64,000 bases of DNA from Flavisericum labens (GTDB lineage Bacteria > Bacteroidota > Bacteroidia > Flavobacteriales > Flavobacteriaceae): contig NZ_JBJJBQ010000002.1 of assembly GCF_045446075.1 (NCBI RefSeq), forward strand, positions 186,001-250,000, in the 5' to 3' direction. The notes under the pieces are model-generated. The model had not been told where the DNA came from, did no database searches, and worked only from the letters and a program-made list of their open reading frames with translations. This document shows, in pieces, positions 40,347-47,801 of this stretch (position 1 is its first letter; each line of letters opens with the position of its first letter). A program made the translations under genes and the position numbers.

Positions 40347-43300
40347 TTATTTATAATTCTTTTTCTCAATCATGTAGTACACTAGTGGTACAACCAATAA
40401 GGTCAAGAAGGTAGACACAATGGTTCCGCCCATTAACGATATGGCTAATCCTTGAAAAATGGGGTCAAATAAGATTACGAACGCACCTATTACTACGGTC
40501 CCTGCAGTGAGTAAAATGGGTGTTGTTCTTACTGCGCCAGCTTCTATTGCTGCTTGCTTTAGCGGCACGCCTTCGTTTAACCGCAGGTTGATAAAGTCGA
40601 TTAACAATACCGAATTACGCACCATAATCCCTGCCAACGCAATCATGCCAATAAACGAGGTTGCCGTAAAAAAAGCACCCATTAACCAGTGGCCTAAAAT
40701 GATACCTATCATTGATAATGGTATGGCCACCATCATCACCACTGGTGCTTTAAAGTTTTGAAACCAACCTACAATTAAGATGTAAATTAAGATAATGGCT
40801 CCTAAAAAGGCAATTCCTAAATCTCTAAATACCTCCAGCGTAATTTGCCATTCGCCATCCCATTTTACGGTATAATCATCTTCAAATTCTGGTTGCCCTA
40901 AATATATTTCGTTTATTTGATAGCCTTGTGGTAACGAAATTTCTTTTAATTTCTCTTCCATACCTAATATGGCGTATGCTGGACTTTCTAATTCGCCAGC
41001 CATATCTGCCATCACGTAAACCACACGTTTTTGATTCTTTCTGTAAATGTTTTTTGCGATTGTGGTTTCAGAAATTGATACTAAATCTGCGATGGGAACC
41101 AAATTACCTTGTTGCGATTTCACTTTTAGTTGTGAAATATCTTGAATGGTTGATTTTTCCTTTTCATCTAAAGCCAATACCAAGCCTATTTGGTTTACGG
41201 CGTCTTCATCATACAACACAGTTAATGGTCTGTTGGATAAGGCCATATTCATGGTATAGACAATTTGTTTTGGAGCTACACCATACAACATAGCTTTTTC
41301 TTTATCTATGGTGAATTGAAATTCCGTTTGATTGGCTTCTACCATCCAGTCGACATCTACAACATCGTCAGTGTTTTTTAGGATGTTTTGTACTTTGTTG
41401 GCAATTTCCATTTGCTTGTCGTAATCTGGGCCGTAAACTTCTGCCACTAATGTCGATAATACCGGTGGTCCTGGTGGGACTTCAACTAACTTCACATTGG
41501 CATTATATTTTGAAGCAATTTTCTGAATGTCTGGACGCAATAATTTAGCTATGTTATGACTTTGAGCACTGCGCTCTCCCTTATCCACCAAATTGACCTG
41601 TATGTCTGCCATATTGCTTCCGCCACGTAAATCGTAATGACGCACTAAACCATTAAAGGTAATTGGCGCCGACGTACCAATATAATTTTGATAATTAACC
41701 ACTTCAGGTCGCGTTGATAAGTATTGCGAAACCTCTTTAGCCACCAATGCTGTACGCTCTAAAGTTGTGCCCTCTGGCATATCAATAACCACTTGAAACT
41801 CGTTTTTGTTATCAAAAGGTAGCATTTTAACGACAACAGAATTGGTGAAAAACATGACCATCGTTCCCATTAGTAAGATGAATGTTCCTCCTAAAAACAA
41901 CCAACGTTTTGCTGAGCTTTCAATTAATGGGCGTTCAAATTTTTCGTAAAACTTGTATATAGAAGTTTCTTCTAATGGTTTTTCGGGTTTTTCTTCGGTC
42001 CCTTTTTTATCTTTTTCTCTTAAGAAAATATAACCTAAATAGGGTGTAATAGTCAATGCGACGAACAATGATAAAATCATGGCAATAGAAGCTCCTATCG
42101 GCATTGGTGCCATATATGGCCCCATTAAACCAGATACAAATGCCATAGGCAATACCGAGGCGATTACCGTAAAAGTGGCTAAAATAGTTGGGTTACCTAC
42201 TTCGTTAATGGCATATAAAGCGGCTTGTTTAAAAGGCAAACGTTTCATTTTAAAATGCCTATGCATATTTTCGGCAATAATAATGGAATCGTCTACCACA
42301 ATACCTGTTACAAATACTAAAGCAAAAAGTGTAATACGATTAAGTGTATAGTCTAACATGTAGTAGCTTAACAGGGTTAAGGCAAAGGTGATGGGAACCG
42401 ATAAAAACACCACCAATCCACCACGCCAACCCATGGCTAGCATCACGACAAATGTTACTGCAATGATAGAGCCAATAAGGTGTAATAATAATTCTGAAAC
42501 CTTGTGTGATGCCGTTTCACCATAGTTTCTTGTGATTTCTACATGTACATCGTCTGGAATTAGGTTTTGACGTAAATGTTCTACTTTATCGATAATCACA
42601 TCGGCTATTTTCATAGCATCGGCACCTTTTCGTTTTGCCACCGAAATGGTAACTGCTGGATATTCTGATTTGAAATTGCTTGCTTTTTCGCTAGCTTGAC
42701 CAAATCCTAAGCTCACATAGTTTTGTGGTACTTCTGGTCCATCAATAATTTTTGAAACTTGTTTTAAATAAATAGGTTGGTTTTGTTGCACACCAACGAC
42801 TAGATTTTCAACATCGGTTGCCGATTCTAAAAACTTACCAGTGTTTACAACGAATTCGGTGTCATTTTTATCGAACGTTCCTGAATTTAACTGCGCGTTG
42901 TTTGCTTTTATCATTTCAGAAACCGATAAAAAGTCTAATCCTGAAGCGGCTAATTTATCTTTATCTAGAACAATCCGCACTTGACGTTCCCTGCCACCAA
43001 TTTTATGGGTAATAGCTACGTCGTTTATCTTTTTAATTTCGGCTTCTAATTCTAGAGCCATTTGCCCTAATTGGAAGTCGTCATAATTCTCACTCCACAA
43101 GGTTAAACCTAACATGGGTACATCATCAATAGCCCGTGTTTTTACCAACGGAAACGTCACGCCTTCCGGCATTTGGTCCATGTGCTTATTGATCTCGTTG
43201 TATAATTTTACAAAAGAACGCTCGATATCTTCGCCAACATAAAACTGAACGATGACCATGCCTTGCTCTTTCATAGAGGTAGAATACACATATTCTACAC

Positions 43301-43541
43301 CTTTAATATTCGAAATTAATTGCTCTAAAGGTTTGATGACTCTAGATTCGACTTCGGTTGGACTTGCGCCAGGATAACCTACAAAAATATCTGCCATAGG
43401 CACATCAATTTGTGGCTCTTCTTCACGCGGAATCAAAAATGAACTGTATACACCAATAACCATAAAGACTATCATTAAAAGCACTGTAAGCTTCGATGTC
43501 ATAAAGACTTTGGCTATTTTTCCTGCTAAACCTTCTTTCAT
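40347..43541 (-). CDS. Efflux RND transporter permease
   Basis: A 1064-residue inner-membrane pump of the AcrB/MexF superfamily, with twelve helices and two large periplasmic loops. The N-terminus TSKLTVLLMIVFMVIGVYSS is helix 1. PREEEPQIDVPMADIFVGYPGASPTEVE is the family-typical start of the porter domain. Helix 4 holds GIVVDDSIIIAENMHRHF with the proton-relay Asp pair. The substrate is not evident. It follows the adaptor gene after 148 bp that contain two hairpins, and it precedes the PII-like gene. Confidence 0.95.
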   Translation of the reverse strand: MKEGLAGKIAKVFMTSKLTVLLMIVFMVIGVYSSFLIPREEEPQIDVPMADIFVGYPGASPTEVESRVIKPLEQLISNIKGVEYVYSTSMKEQGMVIVQFYVGEDIERSFVKLYNEINKHMDQMPEGVTFPLVKTRAIDDVPMLGLTLWSENYDDFQLGQMALELEAEIKKINDVAITHKIGGRERQVRIVLDKDKLAASGLDFLSVSEMIKANNAQLNSGTFDKNDTEFVVNTGKFLESATDVENLVVGVQQNQPIYLKQVSKIIDGPEVPQNYVSLGFGQASEKASNFKSEYPAVTISVAKRKGADAMKIADVIIDKVEHLRQNLIPDDVHVEITRNYGETASHKVSELLLHLIGSIIAVTFVVMLAMGWRGGLVVFLSVPITFALTLLSYYMLDYTLNRITLFALVFVTGIVVDDSIIIAENMHRHFKMKRLPFKQAALYAINEVGNPTILATFTVIASVLPMAFVSGLMGPYMAPMPIGASIAMILSLFVALTITPYLGYIFLREKDKKGTEEKPEKPLEETSIYKFYEKFERPLIESSAKRWLFLGGTFILLMGTMVMFFTNSVVVKMLPFDNKNEFQVVIDMPEGTTLERTALVAKEVSQYLSTRPEVVNYQNYIGTSAPITFNGLVRHYDLRGGSNMADIQVNLVDKGERSAQSHNIAKLLRPDIQKIASKYNANVKLVEVPPGPPVLSTLVAEVYGPDYDKQMEIANKVQNILKNTDDVVDVDWMVEANQTEFQFTIDKEKAMLYGVAPKQIVYTMNMALSNRPLTVLYDEDAVNQIGLVLALDEKEKSTIQDISQLKVKSQQGNLVPIADLVSISETTIAKNIYRKNQKRVVYVMADMAGELESPAYAILGMEEKLKEISLPQGYQINEIYLGQPEFEDDYTVKWDGEWQITLEVFRDLGIAFLGAIILIYILIVGWFQNFKAPVVMMVAIPLSMIGIILGHWLMGAFFTATSFIGMIALAGIMVRNSVLLIDFINLRLNEGVPLKQAAIEAGAVRTTPILLTAGTVVIGAFVILFDPIFQGLAISLMGGTIVSTFLTLLVVPLVYYMIEKKNYK

Positions 43542-43556
43542 AATCGGCCCCTCAAA

Positions 43557-43571
43557 CTCCCCAAAGGGGAG
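43557..43571. repeat. Small G/C hairpin in the leader of the RND gene
   Basis: CTCCCC (43557-43562), AAA, GGGGAG (43566-43571). It lies 16 bp upstream of the RND ATG. The flanking CCCTCAAACT also appears beside the hairpin at 23.48 kb, which suggests a shared repeat family. Confidence 0.5.
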
Positions 43572-43614
43572 AATTAATACGGGTTATTTTTTAGTTAATA
43601 TTTTTTTACTTTTA

Positions 43615-43642
43615 CCTGTTAGGTTTTTTTAAACCTAACAGG
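43615..43642. repeat. Perfect palindrome between adaptor and RND genes
   Basis: CCTGTTAGGTTT (43615-43626), TTTT, AAACCTAACAGG (43631-43642). The arm resembles that of the palindrome at 57560-57592 (CCTGATAGGTTAC), so the two probably belong to one dispersed family. Confidence 0.65.
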
Positions 43643-43689
43643 ATTGGCACTAAAACCTATAGATGTATTCAACCTGCTGAATACCATCA

Positions 43690-44763
43690 CTAAAGGCTTA
43701 TCTTCACTCCATTAAATAATTTTCCTTTCGCTGAAACGATATAGCTTTCATTAGCATTTAAACCGGATAATACCTCTACTTGATTTCCAAAAGTTCTTCC
43801 TAATCGCAACCAACGTAAAATGGCTGTGTTGCTTTGGCTTACAGTGAAGATTCCGCTTAATTGTCCGTTAGTTACAATAGCATCTTTTGGCACTATAATC
43901 AAAGATGTTTCAGCTTTTCTTTCTATAGGGAATTGTACTGTTGTGAACATTCCTGATAAAATATTAGCATCGGTTTTATCTAGTGCTATTTTTACTAAAT
44001 ATTGCCCACCAGTTTGTGCTGCTGATGTACTCACTTCTGTAATTTTTCCAGAAATAGTTTGGTTAATAGATTTTACGTTTACACTGACTTTTGCGTCTTT
44101 TTTTATTCCTGAAATCTCGGTTTCTGGTACCATGGCCGTCACTTCAAAATCACCTGGTGCTTCTATAGAAATTAAAGGTTGACCAGGATTTGCCATATCG
44201 CCATTTTTTACTGTTTTACTTGTAATTACACCGCTAAAGGGTGCTGTGATATTGGTATATGCAAACTGTGCATTAATTTCGGTTTTCATTTGTTTTGCAG
44301 CTTCAAGACCAGCTTTAGCCATCTCATAGTTTGCCGTCATATCATCCACCTCTTTTTGGGAAGCACTGTTTTGGGCAAATAAGGCTTGGAAGCGCTCGTA
44401 ATCTTTTTTCGCATTATTATATGCTGCTGCAGCTTTGGTGATATTGGCATTGACTTGTGCGCGTTTGGCTTGTAAATCGACATTATTAATAGCCACAAGC
44501 AATTGTCCTTTGTTGACTTTGTCTCCAACATTAACAGGGACGCTGTTTACGTAACCCATTGTTCTGGTACTAAGATTAGCACTGTTTTTGGCTTGTATTT
44601 TTCCGCTTACCGATAAAAATGGATTGTGGTTATTATCGGTAACTTTTGAAACCTTTACAGGGATAACAGGCGAATTATCGGTAACTGCTTTTTTATCTTC
44701 ACTACCGCAACTAGCTATTAAAAAAGCGACTGCAAGTGTTAATGTGGTATATAGTCTTTTCAT
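43690..44763 (-). CDS. RND efflux periplasmic adaptor (MFP) lipoprotein
   Basis: A protein of about 357 residues. The lipoprotein signal MKRLYTTLTLAVAFLIASCGSED has its Cys at 19. The order is membrane-proximal strand, lipoyl half (NVGDKVNKGQLLVAINNVD), coiled-coil hairpin (about 85-150), second lipoyl half (ITAPFSGVITSKTVKNGDMA) and beta barrel. It links the RND pump to TolC across the periplasm. The ATG at 44763 is chosen because it starts the lipoprotein signal; an upstream ATG at 44790 adds MKQKHKINT. It is the second gene of the unit. Confidence 0.94.
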   Translation of the reverse strand: MKRLYTTLTLAVAFLIASCGSEDKKAVTDNSPVIPVKVSKVTDNNHNPFLSVSGKIQAKNSANLSTRTMGYVNSVPVNVGDKVNKGQLLVAINNVDLQAKRAQVNANITKAAAAYNNAKKDYERFQALFAQNSASQKEVDDMTANYEMAKAGLEAAKQMKTEINAQFAYTNITAPFSGVITSKTVKNGDMANPGQPLISIEAPGDFEVTAMVPETEISGIKKDAKVSVNVKSINQTISGKITEVSTSAAQTGGQYLVKIALDKTDANILSGMFTTVQFPIERKAETSLIIVPKDAIVTNGQLSGIFTVSQSNTAILRWLRLGRTFGNQVEVLSGLNANESYIVSAKGKLFNGVKISL

Positions 44764-44827
44764 TGTATTGATTTTATGTTTTTGTTTCATTTAATGAGTA
44801 CTCCGACTGCATGCTGCTAACTGCATT

Positions 44828-46138
44828 CTATTCATGAGTTAAAAAATTGACGTATGCTAAAGCGTAATTGTATTCAAAAATGGTTTGGTAATGTTCTAAT
44901 TGTTTTTGTGCGAATTGCGTTTCTGCCATTAATAAATCGGATGTTTTTTCTAAACCTTCTTTAAAACGATTGGTACGAATTCTTAAGGATTCTTCCGATT
45001 GGTCTAAAGCTAATTTTGAAAGATTCAGTTTGTTTTCGGCATCGATTAACATGCGTTTTGCTTTGTTGAGTTCAAGCTTACTTTTTGATACATATTGGTT
45101 GTATTCTAGTTTAGATTTTTCAAATTCAGCTTTACTTTTTTGTGCTTGTCCGAAACGTTTAGAGCCTTTAAAAATATCCCAACTTAATTGCGCTCCAACA
45201 ATGTATCCATTAGCGTCAGCTTGAAAGATTTTATCGTCGTACATTTCATAGCTTCCAAATGCATTTAAACGTGGTAAAAATGCCATTTTATCGGCTTTAC
45301 TCATTGCCTCATAAGCATTACTTGCCAATTGCATAGCTTTAATATCGCTACGATTTTCCGATAAGGTTTTAACTTCCATAGTACGAACTAAAACGGATAA
45401 GTTATCACTTGGTTTATAGACTACAAATACTTTGTCATTCATTAAAAATGACAAGTAATTAGATGCGTTTTGTACATTACTTTTAGCTTGTTGTAACTGG
45501 TTTTTAACTTCGGTTACACGTACTTCAACATTTAACACATCGGCTCGTTGTAAGTAGCCTTGCTCAAAACTGTTGTCGGCAAGTTTTTTATTTGCGTTAG
45601 CCGCTTCTAATGCCTTTTCCAGCACATCAACCGCTTTGTAAGCTAATTGTAATTGCATATAGGCTTTATCGACTTCAAATGTTAAATAATCTTCGGTACG
45701 CTGTGTTTTTAAAGACATGGCTTCCATTTTCGATTTAGCTGCTTTACGCTGAAAAATACCGTCTACATTAATTAAAGGTTGCTGTATTTCAAATTTGGTA
45801 GCAAAGTTTTTAATTTGATCTGGGTCGTTTAACAAAGCTGGATTAAAATCGGCTTGCGTTAAAATTTCCTGATTTAATTTTGATCCAAACGCCATTAATG
45901 GATTAGTTGTAGAAATACCGGTGTGACTAGCCGTAATATTAGGCAAGAAGATGGCATTGGTCTGTCTGTAATCTGCCTTAGCTTGGTTAAATTCTTCTTC
46001 AGAAATTTTAATTGAGGTATTCTTTTCTGAAACTCTTGACAGAACCTCTGTTTTGGATATTGAAATGGATTGCTGTGCGGGCAAAAGCATGCTCCAGAAC
46101 AAAAGTATTATGGGCAGGATTGGAATTATTTTTCGCAT
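44828..46138 (-). CDS. TolC family outer-membrane efflux protein
   Basis: A protein of about 436 residues with a signal peptide (MRKIIPILPIILLFWSMLLPAQQ). Two long, heptad-rich coiled-coil halves fit the TolC alpha-barrel, for example YLTFEVDKAYMQLQLAYKAVD and later LALDQSEESLRIRTNRFKEG, and the end ALAYVNFLTHE is typical. It forms the outer-membrane channel for the RND pump encoded downstream. The ATG at 46138 is preferred over 46162, since it starts the signal peptide. A Crp/Fnr-like site and a good -7 box precede it. Confidence 0.94.
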   Translation of the reverse strand: MRKIIPILPIILLFWSMLLPAQQSISISKTEVLSRVSEKNTSIKISEEEFNQAKADYRQTNAIFLPNITASHTGISTTNPLMAFGSKLNQEILTQADFNPALLNDPDQIKNFATKFEIQQPLINVDGIFQRKAAKSKMEAMSLKTQRTEDYLTFEVDKAYMQLQLAYKAVDVLEKALEAANANKKLADNSFEQGYLQRADVLNVEVRVTEVKNQLQQAKSNVQNASNYLSFLMNDKVFVVYKPSDNLSVLVRTMEVKTLSENRSDIKAMQLASNAYEAMSKADKMAFLPRLNAFGSYEMYDDKIFQADANGYIVGAQLSWDIFKGSKRFGQAQKSKAEFEKSKLEYNQYVSKSKLELNKAKRMLIDAENKLNLSKLALDQSEESLRIRTNRFKEGLEKTSDLLMAETQFAQKQLEHYQTIFEYNYALAYVNFLTHE

Positions 46139-46159
46139 CAATAGTTCTTTTTGTTGATG

Positions 46160-46204
46160 CAAAAGTAAGTTCGAACTCTTGATGTGTCTGTAACAAAGGT
46201 TACC
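46160..46204 (-). promoter_or_regulatory. Promoter and Crp/Fnr-type operator of the tolC-RND unit
   Basis: The operator TGTAACAAAGGTTACC (46189-46204) is a palindrome with arms GTAAC/GTTAC. On the minus strand TACTTTTG (plus 46160-46167) matches TAnnTTTG exactly. The operator centre is 29.5 bp upstream of the first base of the box. No -33 TTTG is present, as expected for an activator-dependent promoter. Confidence 0.65.
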
Positions 46205-46283
46205 CTAATCAGGAACCTTTTCGGAATACTTTATCTAAGAAAATGATTTACTAAAGCTAAGGAAGAAGCGTAGTTAGAGAAAA

Positions 46284-46867
46284 TTAAGACTTTCTAGACA
46301 TTTTAAAAAATAGTTCTATTCCAGTTCTGGAGTTATGAGAGTTATAAGCCTCTTCCATAATTTGAATGTTAAAATAAGGTCCAAAGTAGGTTTTGTATTC
46401 AGCCTTGTTTCCTCCAAAGGGTGGTTGGTCTTGGTTAAGGGGTACATTAAAAAGTAAGCCAATCATTTTGCCGTTAGGAAAGAGTAGCTCTTGCGCCTTT
46501 TTAGCGTATTCAGGTCTTAGTTGTGGATGTATGGCGCAAAAGAATGTTTGTTCAATAATTATATCAAAACGTATGTCTAATGTGAAAAAATCTTTGTGAA
46601 TGAGGTGTTCTTCAGGAAAGTTGTTGGCTCGATTTTTTAAGTTAGACAAGGCCATTTGAGATATGTCGACCACATAAGTATTTTTAAAGCCTTTAGAGTG
46701 AAGATATTCTGCTTCATATGAATTTCCGCCGCCTGGAATTAATATTTGCAGATTCTTATTATCCAATTGGTCAAAATAGGATTTTAGTGGGGGGATACCC
46801 CACCCAAATCCCAGCCTATATTACCATTTTTATAGCGGTTATCCCAAAACGATTCAGATAAGTCCAT
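46284..46867 (-). pseudogene. Thiopurine S-methyltransferase-like gene with frameshift
   Basis: From the ATG at 46867 the frame reads MDLSESFWDNRYKNGNIGW, then DLGGVSPH and a stop. The rest of the protein continues from about 46785 in another frame as LDNKNLQILIPGGGNSYEAEYLHSKGF. One extra C in the C6 run (plus G6, 46789-46794) would restore SPPLKSYFDQLDNKN and a protein of 194 aa, the usual size for this SAM-dependent family. It could be a pseudogene, a slippage site or a sequencing error. Its ATG overlaps the trxA stop by one base (TAATG). Confidence 0.85.
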
Positions 46868-47163
46868 TAACGCGAATTGTTTAATAAGCCGATGATTTCA
46901 TCCTTTTGAACAACACCAGATTGCCTCCAAACCATTTTCCCTTGCTTGAATAACATTAAAGTCGGCACTCCCCGAACTTTGTATTTCGAAGCTAATGTTT
47001 GGTTTTTGTCCACATCAATTTTAATAATAGCTATTCGGTTGCCCAAATCATCTTTAACTTCTTTTAGAATAGGGGACATCATTTTGCATGGGCCGCACCA
47101 TTCTGCAAAAAAATCGACTAAAACAGGTTGGTCTTGATTTATTATTTCTGAAAACTTGGTCAT
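46867..47163 (-). CDS. trxA: Thioredoxin
   Basis: A 98-residue cytoplasmic thiol-disulfide reductase with the active site FFAEWCGPCKMMSP (CGPC), the buried Asp in PVLVDFFAEW and the cis-Pro loop RGVPTLMLF. It could reduce persulfides or serve the ArsC encoded at 20 kb, but neither role is shown here. Its stop is coupled to the start of the frameshifted methyltransferase gene. A Crp/Fnr-like operator lies 76-91 bp upstream of the ATG. Confidence 0.95.
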   Translation of the reverse strand: MTKFSEIINQDQPVLVDFFAEWCGPCKMMSPILKEVKDDLGNRIAIIKIDVDKNQTLASKYKVRGVPTLMLFKQGKMVWRQSGVVQKDEIIGLLNNSR

Positions 47164-47210
47164 AATTAACGGTATTTATCGGTTCTTGTTTTATGACGAA
47201 AAACAGGGCT

Positions 47211-47254
47211 TAAAATTAACCTTTACTGATATAAAGCCCGTAACAATAGTTACA
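47211..47254 (-). promoter_or_regulatory. Promoter and Crp/Fnr-type operator of trxA
   Basis: CGTAACAATAGTTACA (47239-47254) has arms GTAAC/GTTAC. On the minus strand TAATTTTA (plus 47211-47218) is one mismatch from TAnnTTTG. The centre is 28.5 bp upstream of the first base of the box, the same as at 38.9 kb. Confidence 0.6.
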
Positions 47255-47328
47255 TATCTACTGATAAACTGCATTTTAATAGAAGCCTAAAATTATCATA
47301 TTTTTTTATAAAATTAAATTAAATAAGA

Positions 47329-47361
47329 TTTGTTTCTATTCTAAGAAAAAATGTATATTTG
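47329..47361 (+). promoter_or_regulatory. Promoter of tRNA-Arg
   Basis: TATATTTG (47354-47361) is a perfect -7 box. TTTG at 47329-47332 is a -33 candidate, with 21 bp between them. The tRNA begins 15 bp downstream. Confidence 0.75.
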
Positions 47362-47375
47362 CACCCACTTAAAAA

Positions 47376-47449
47376 GGCCACGTGGCGCAACTGAATAGCG
47401 CACTTGATTACGGCTCAAGAGGTTCCAGGTTTGAATCCTGGCGTGGTCA
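47376..47449 (+). tRNA. tRNA-Arg (anticodon ACG)
   Basis: The acceptor arms GGCCACG and CGTGGTC pair with one G-T, followed by discriminator A. The D stem is GCGC/GCGC. The anticodon stem CTTGA/TCAAG encloses TTACGGC with anticodon ACG at 47410-47412. The T stem is CCAGG/CCTGG with loop TTTGAAT. CCA is not encoded. Decoding of CGN by ACG normally needs A34 to be changed to inosine. Confidence 0.95.
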
Positions 47450-47801
47450 CAATAAAACCCTAGCACATTTCGTGTTAGGGTTTTTTTTGTTTTCATCTGT
47501 GACCGACATTAACATGATTTATGGGAAACATAAATTACGACCGTTAAAATGGCTTACCGAAGGCAGTATCAAACACTCTAAATAACAAAAAAATCAAGCT
47601 AAATACTGACTGTGTTTTGAAAGAAATTAGGGAATTTGGTTAATCTGTTCAATAATTGTTAATATAATTTAAAAATACTATGAATTCCGAATAGCTATCG
47701 CTACATTTGGCGAAAATATTTTAACCTGAAAAATATGGTTTGTAATGAAGGTTGAAGTAGTTTTTAGAATCTGAAATTAATCGAAAAAAACACAACAATA
47801 T
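47450..47801. other. 352-bp intergenic region between tRNA-Arg and putA
   Basis: It contains the tRNA-Arg terminator (47458-47488). An open stretch beginning at GTG 47500 (VTDINMIYGKHKLRPLKWL and on to a stop at 47585) is in frame with the tRNA antisense-free strand. I could not relate it to any family and do not call a gene. No clear putA promoter is seen. Confidence 0.5.
47458..47488 (+). terminator. Terminator of tRNA-Arg
   Basis: CCCTAGCAC (47458-47466) pairs with GTGTTAGGG (47472-47480) with one wobble, and eight T follow. Confidence 0.9.

Noticed and set aside
40928..41293. Plus-strand frame inside the RND permease gene
   Set aside because: It is antisense to a clear coding sequence and shows no recognisable domain; a shadow frame.
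47382..47585. Reading frame over tRNA-Arg and its downstream region
   Set aside because: Most of it is the tRNA and its terminator translated. The remaining 28 codons match nothing I know.
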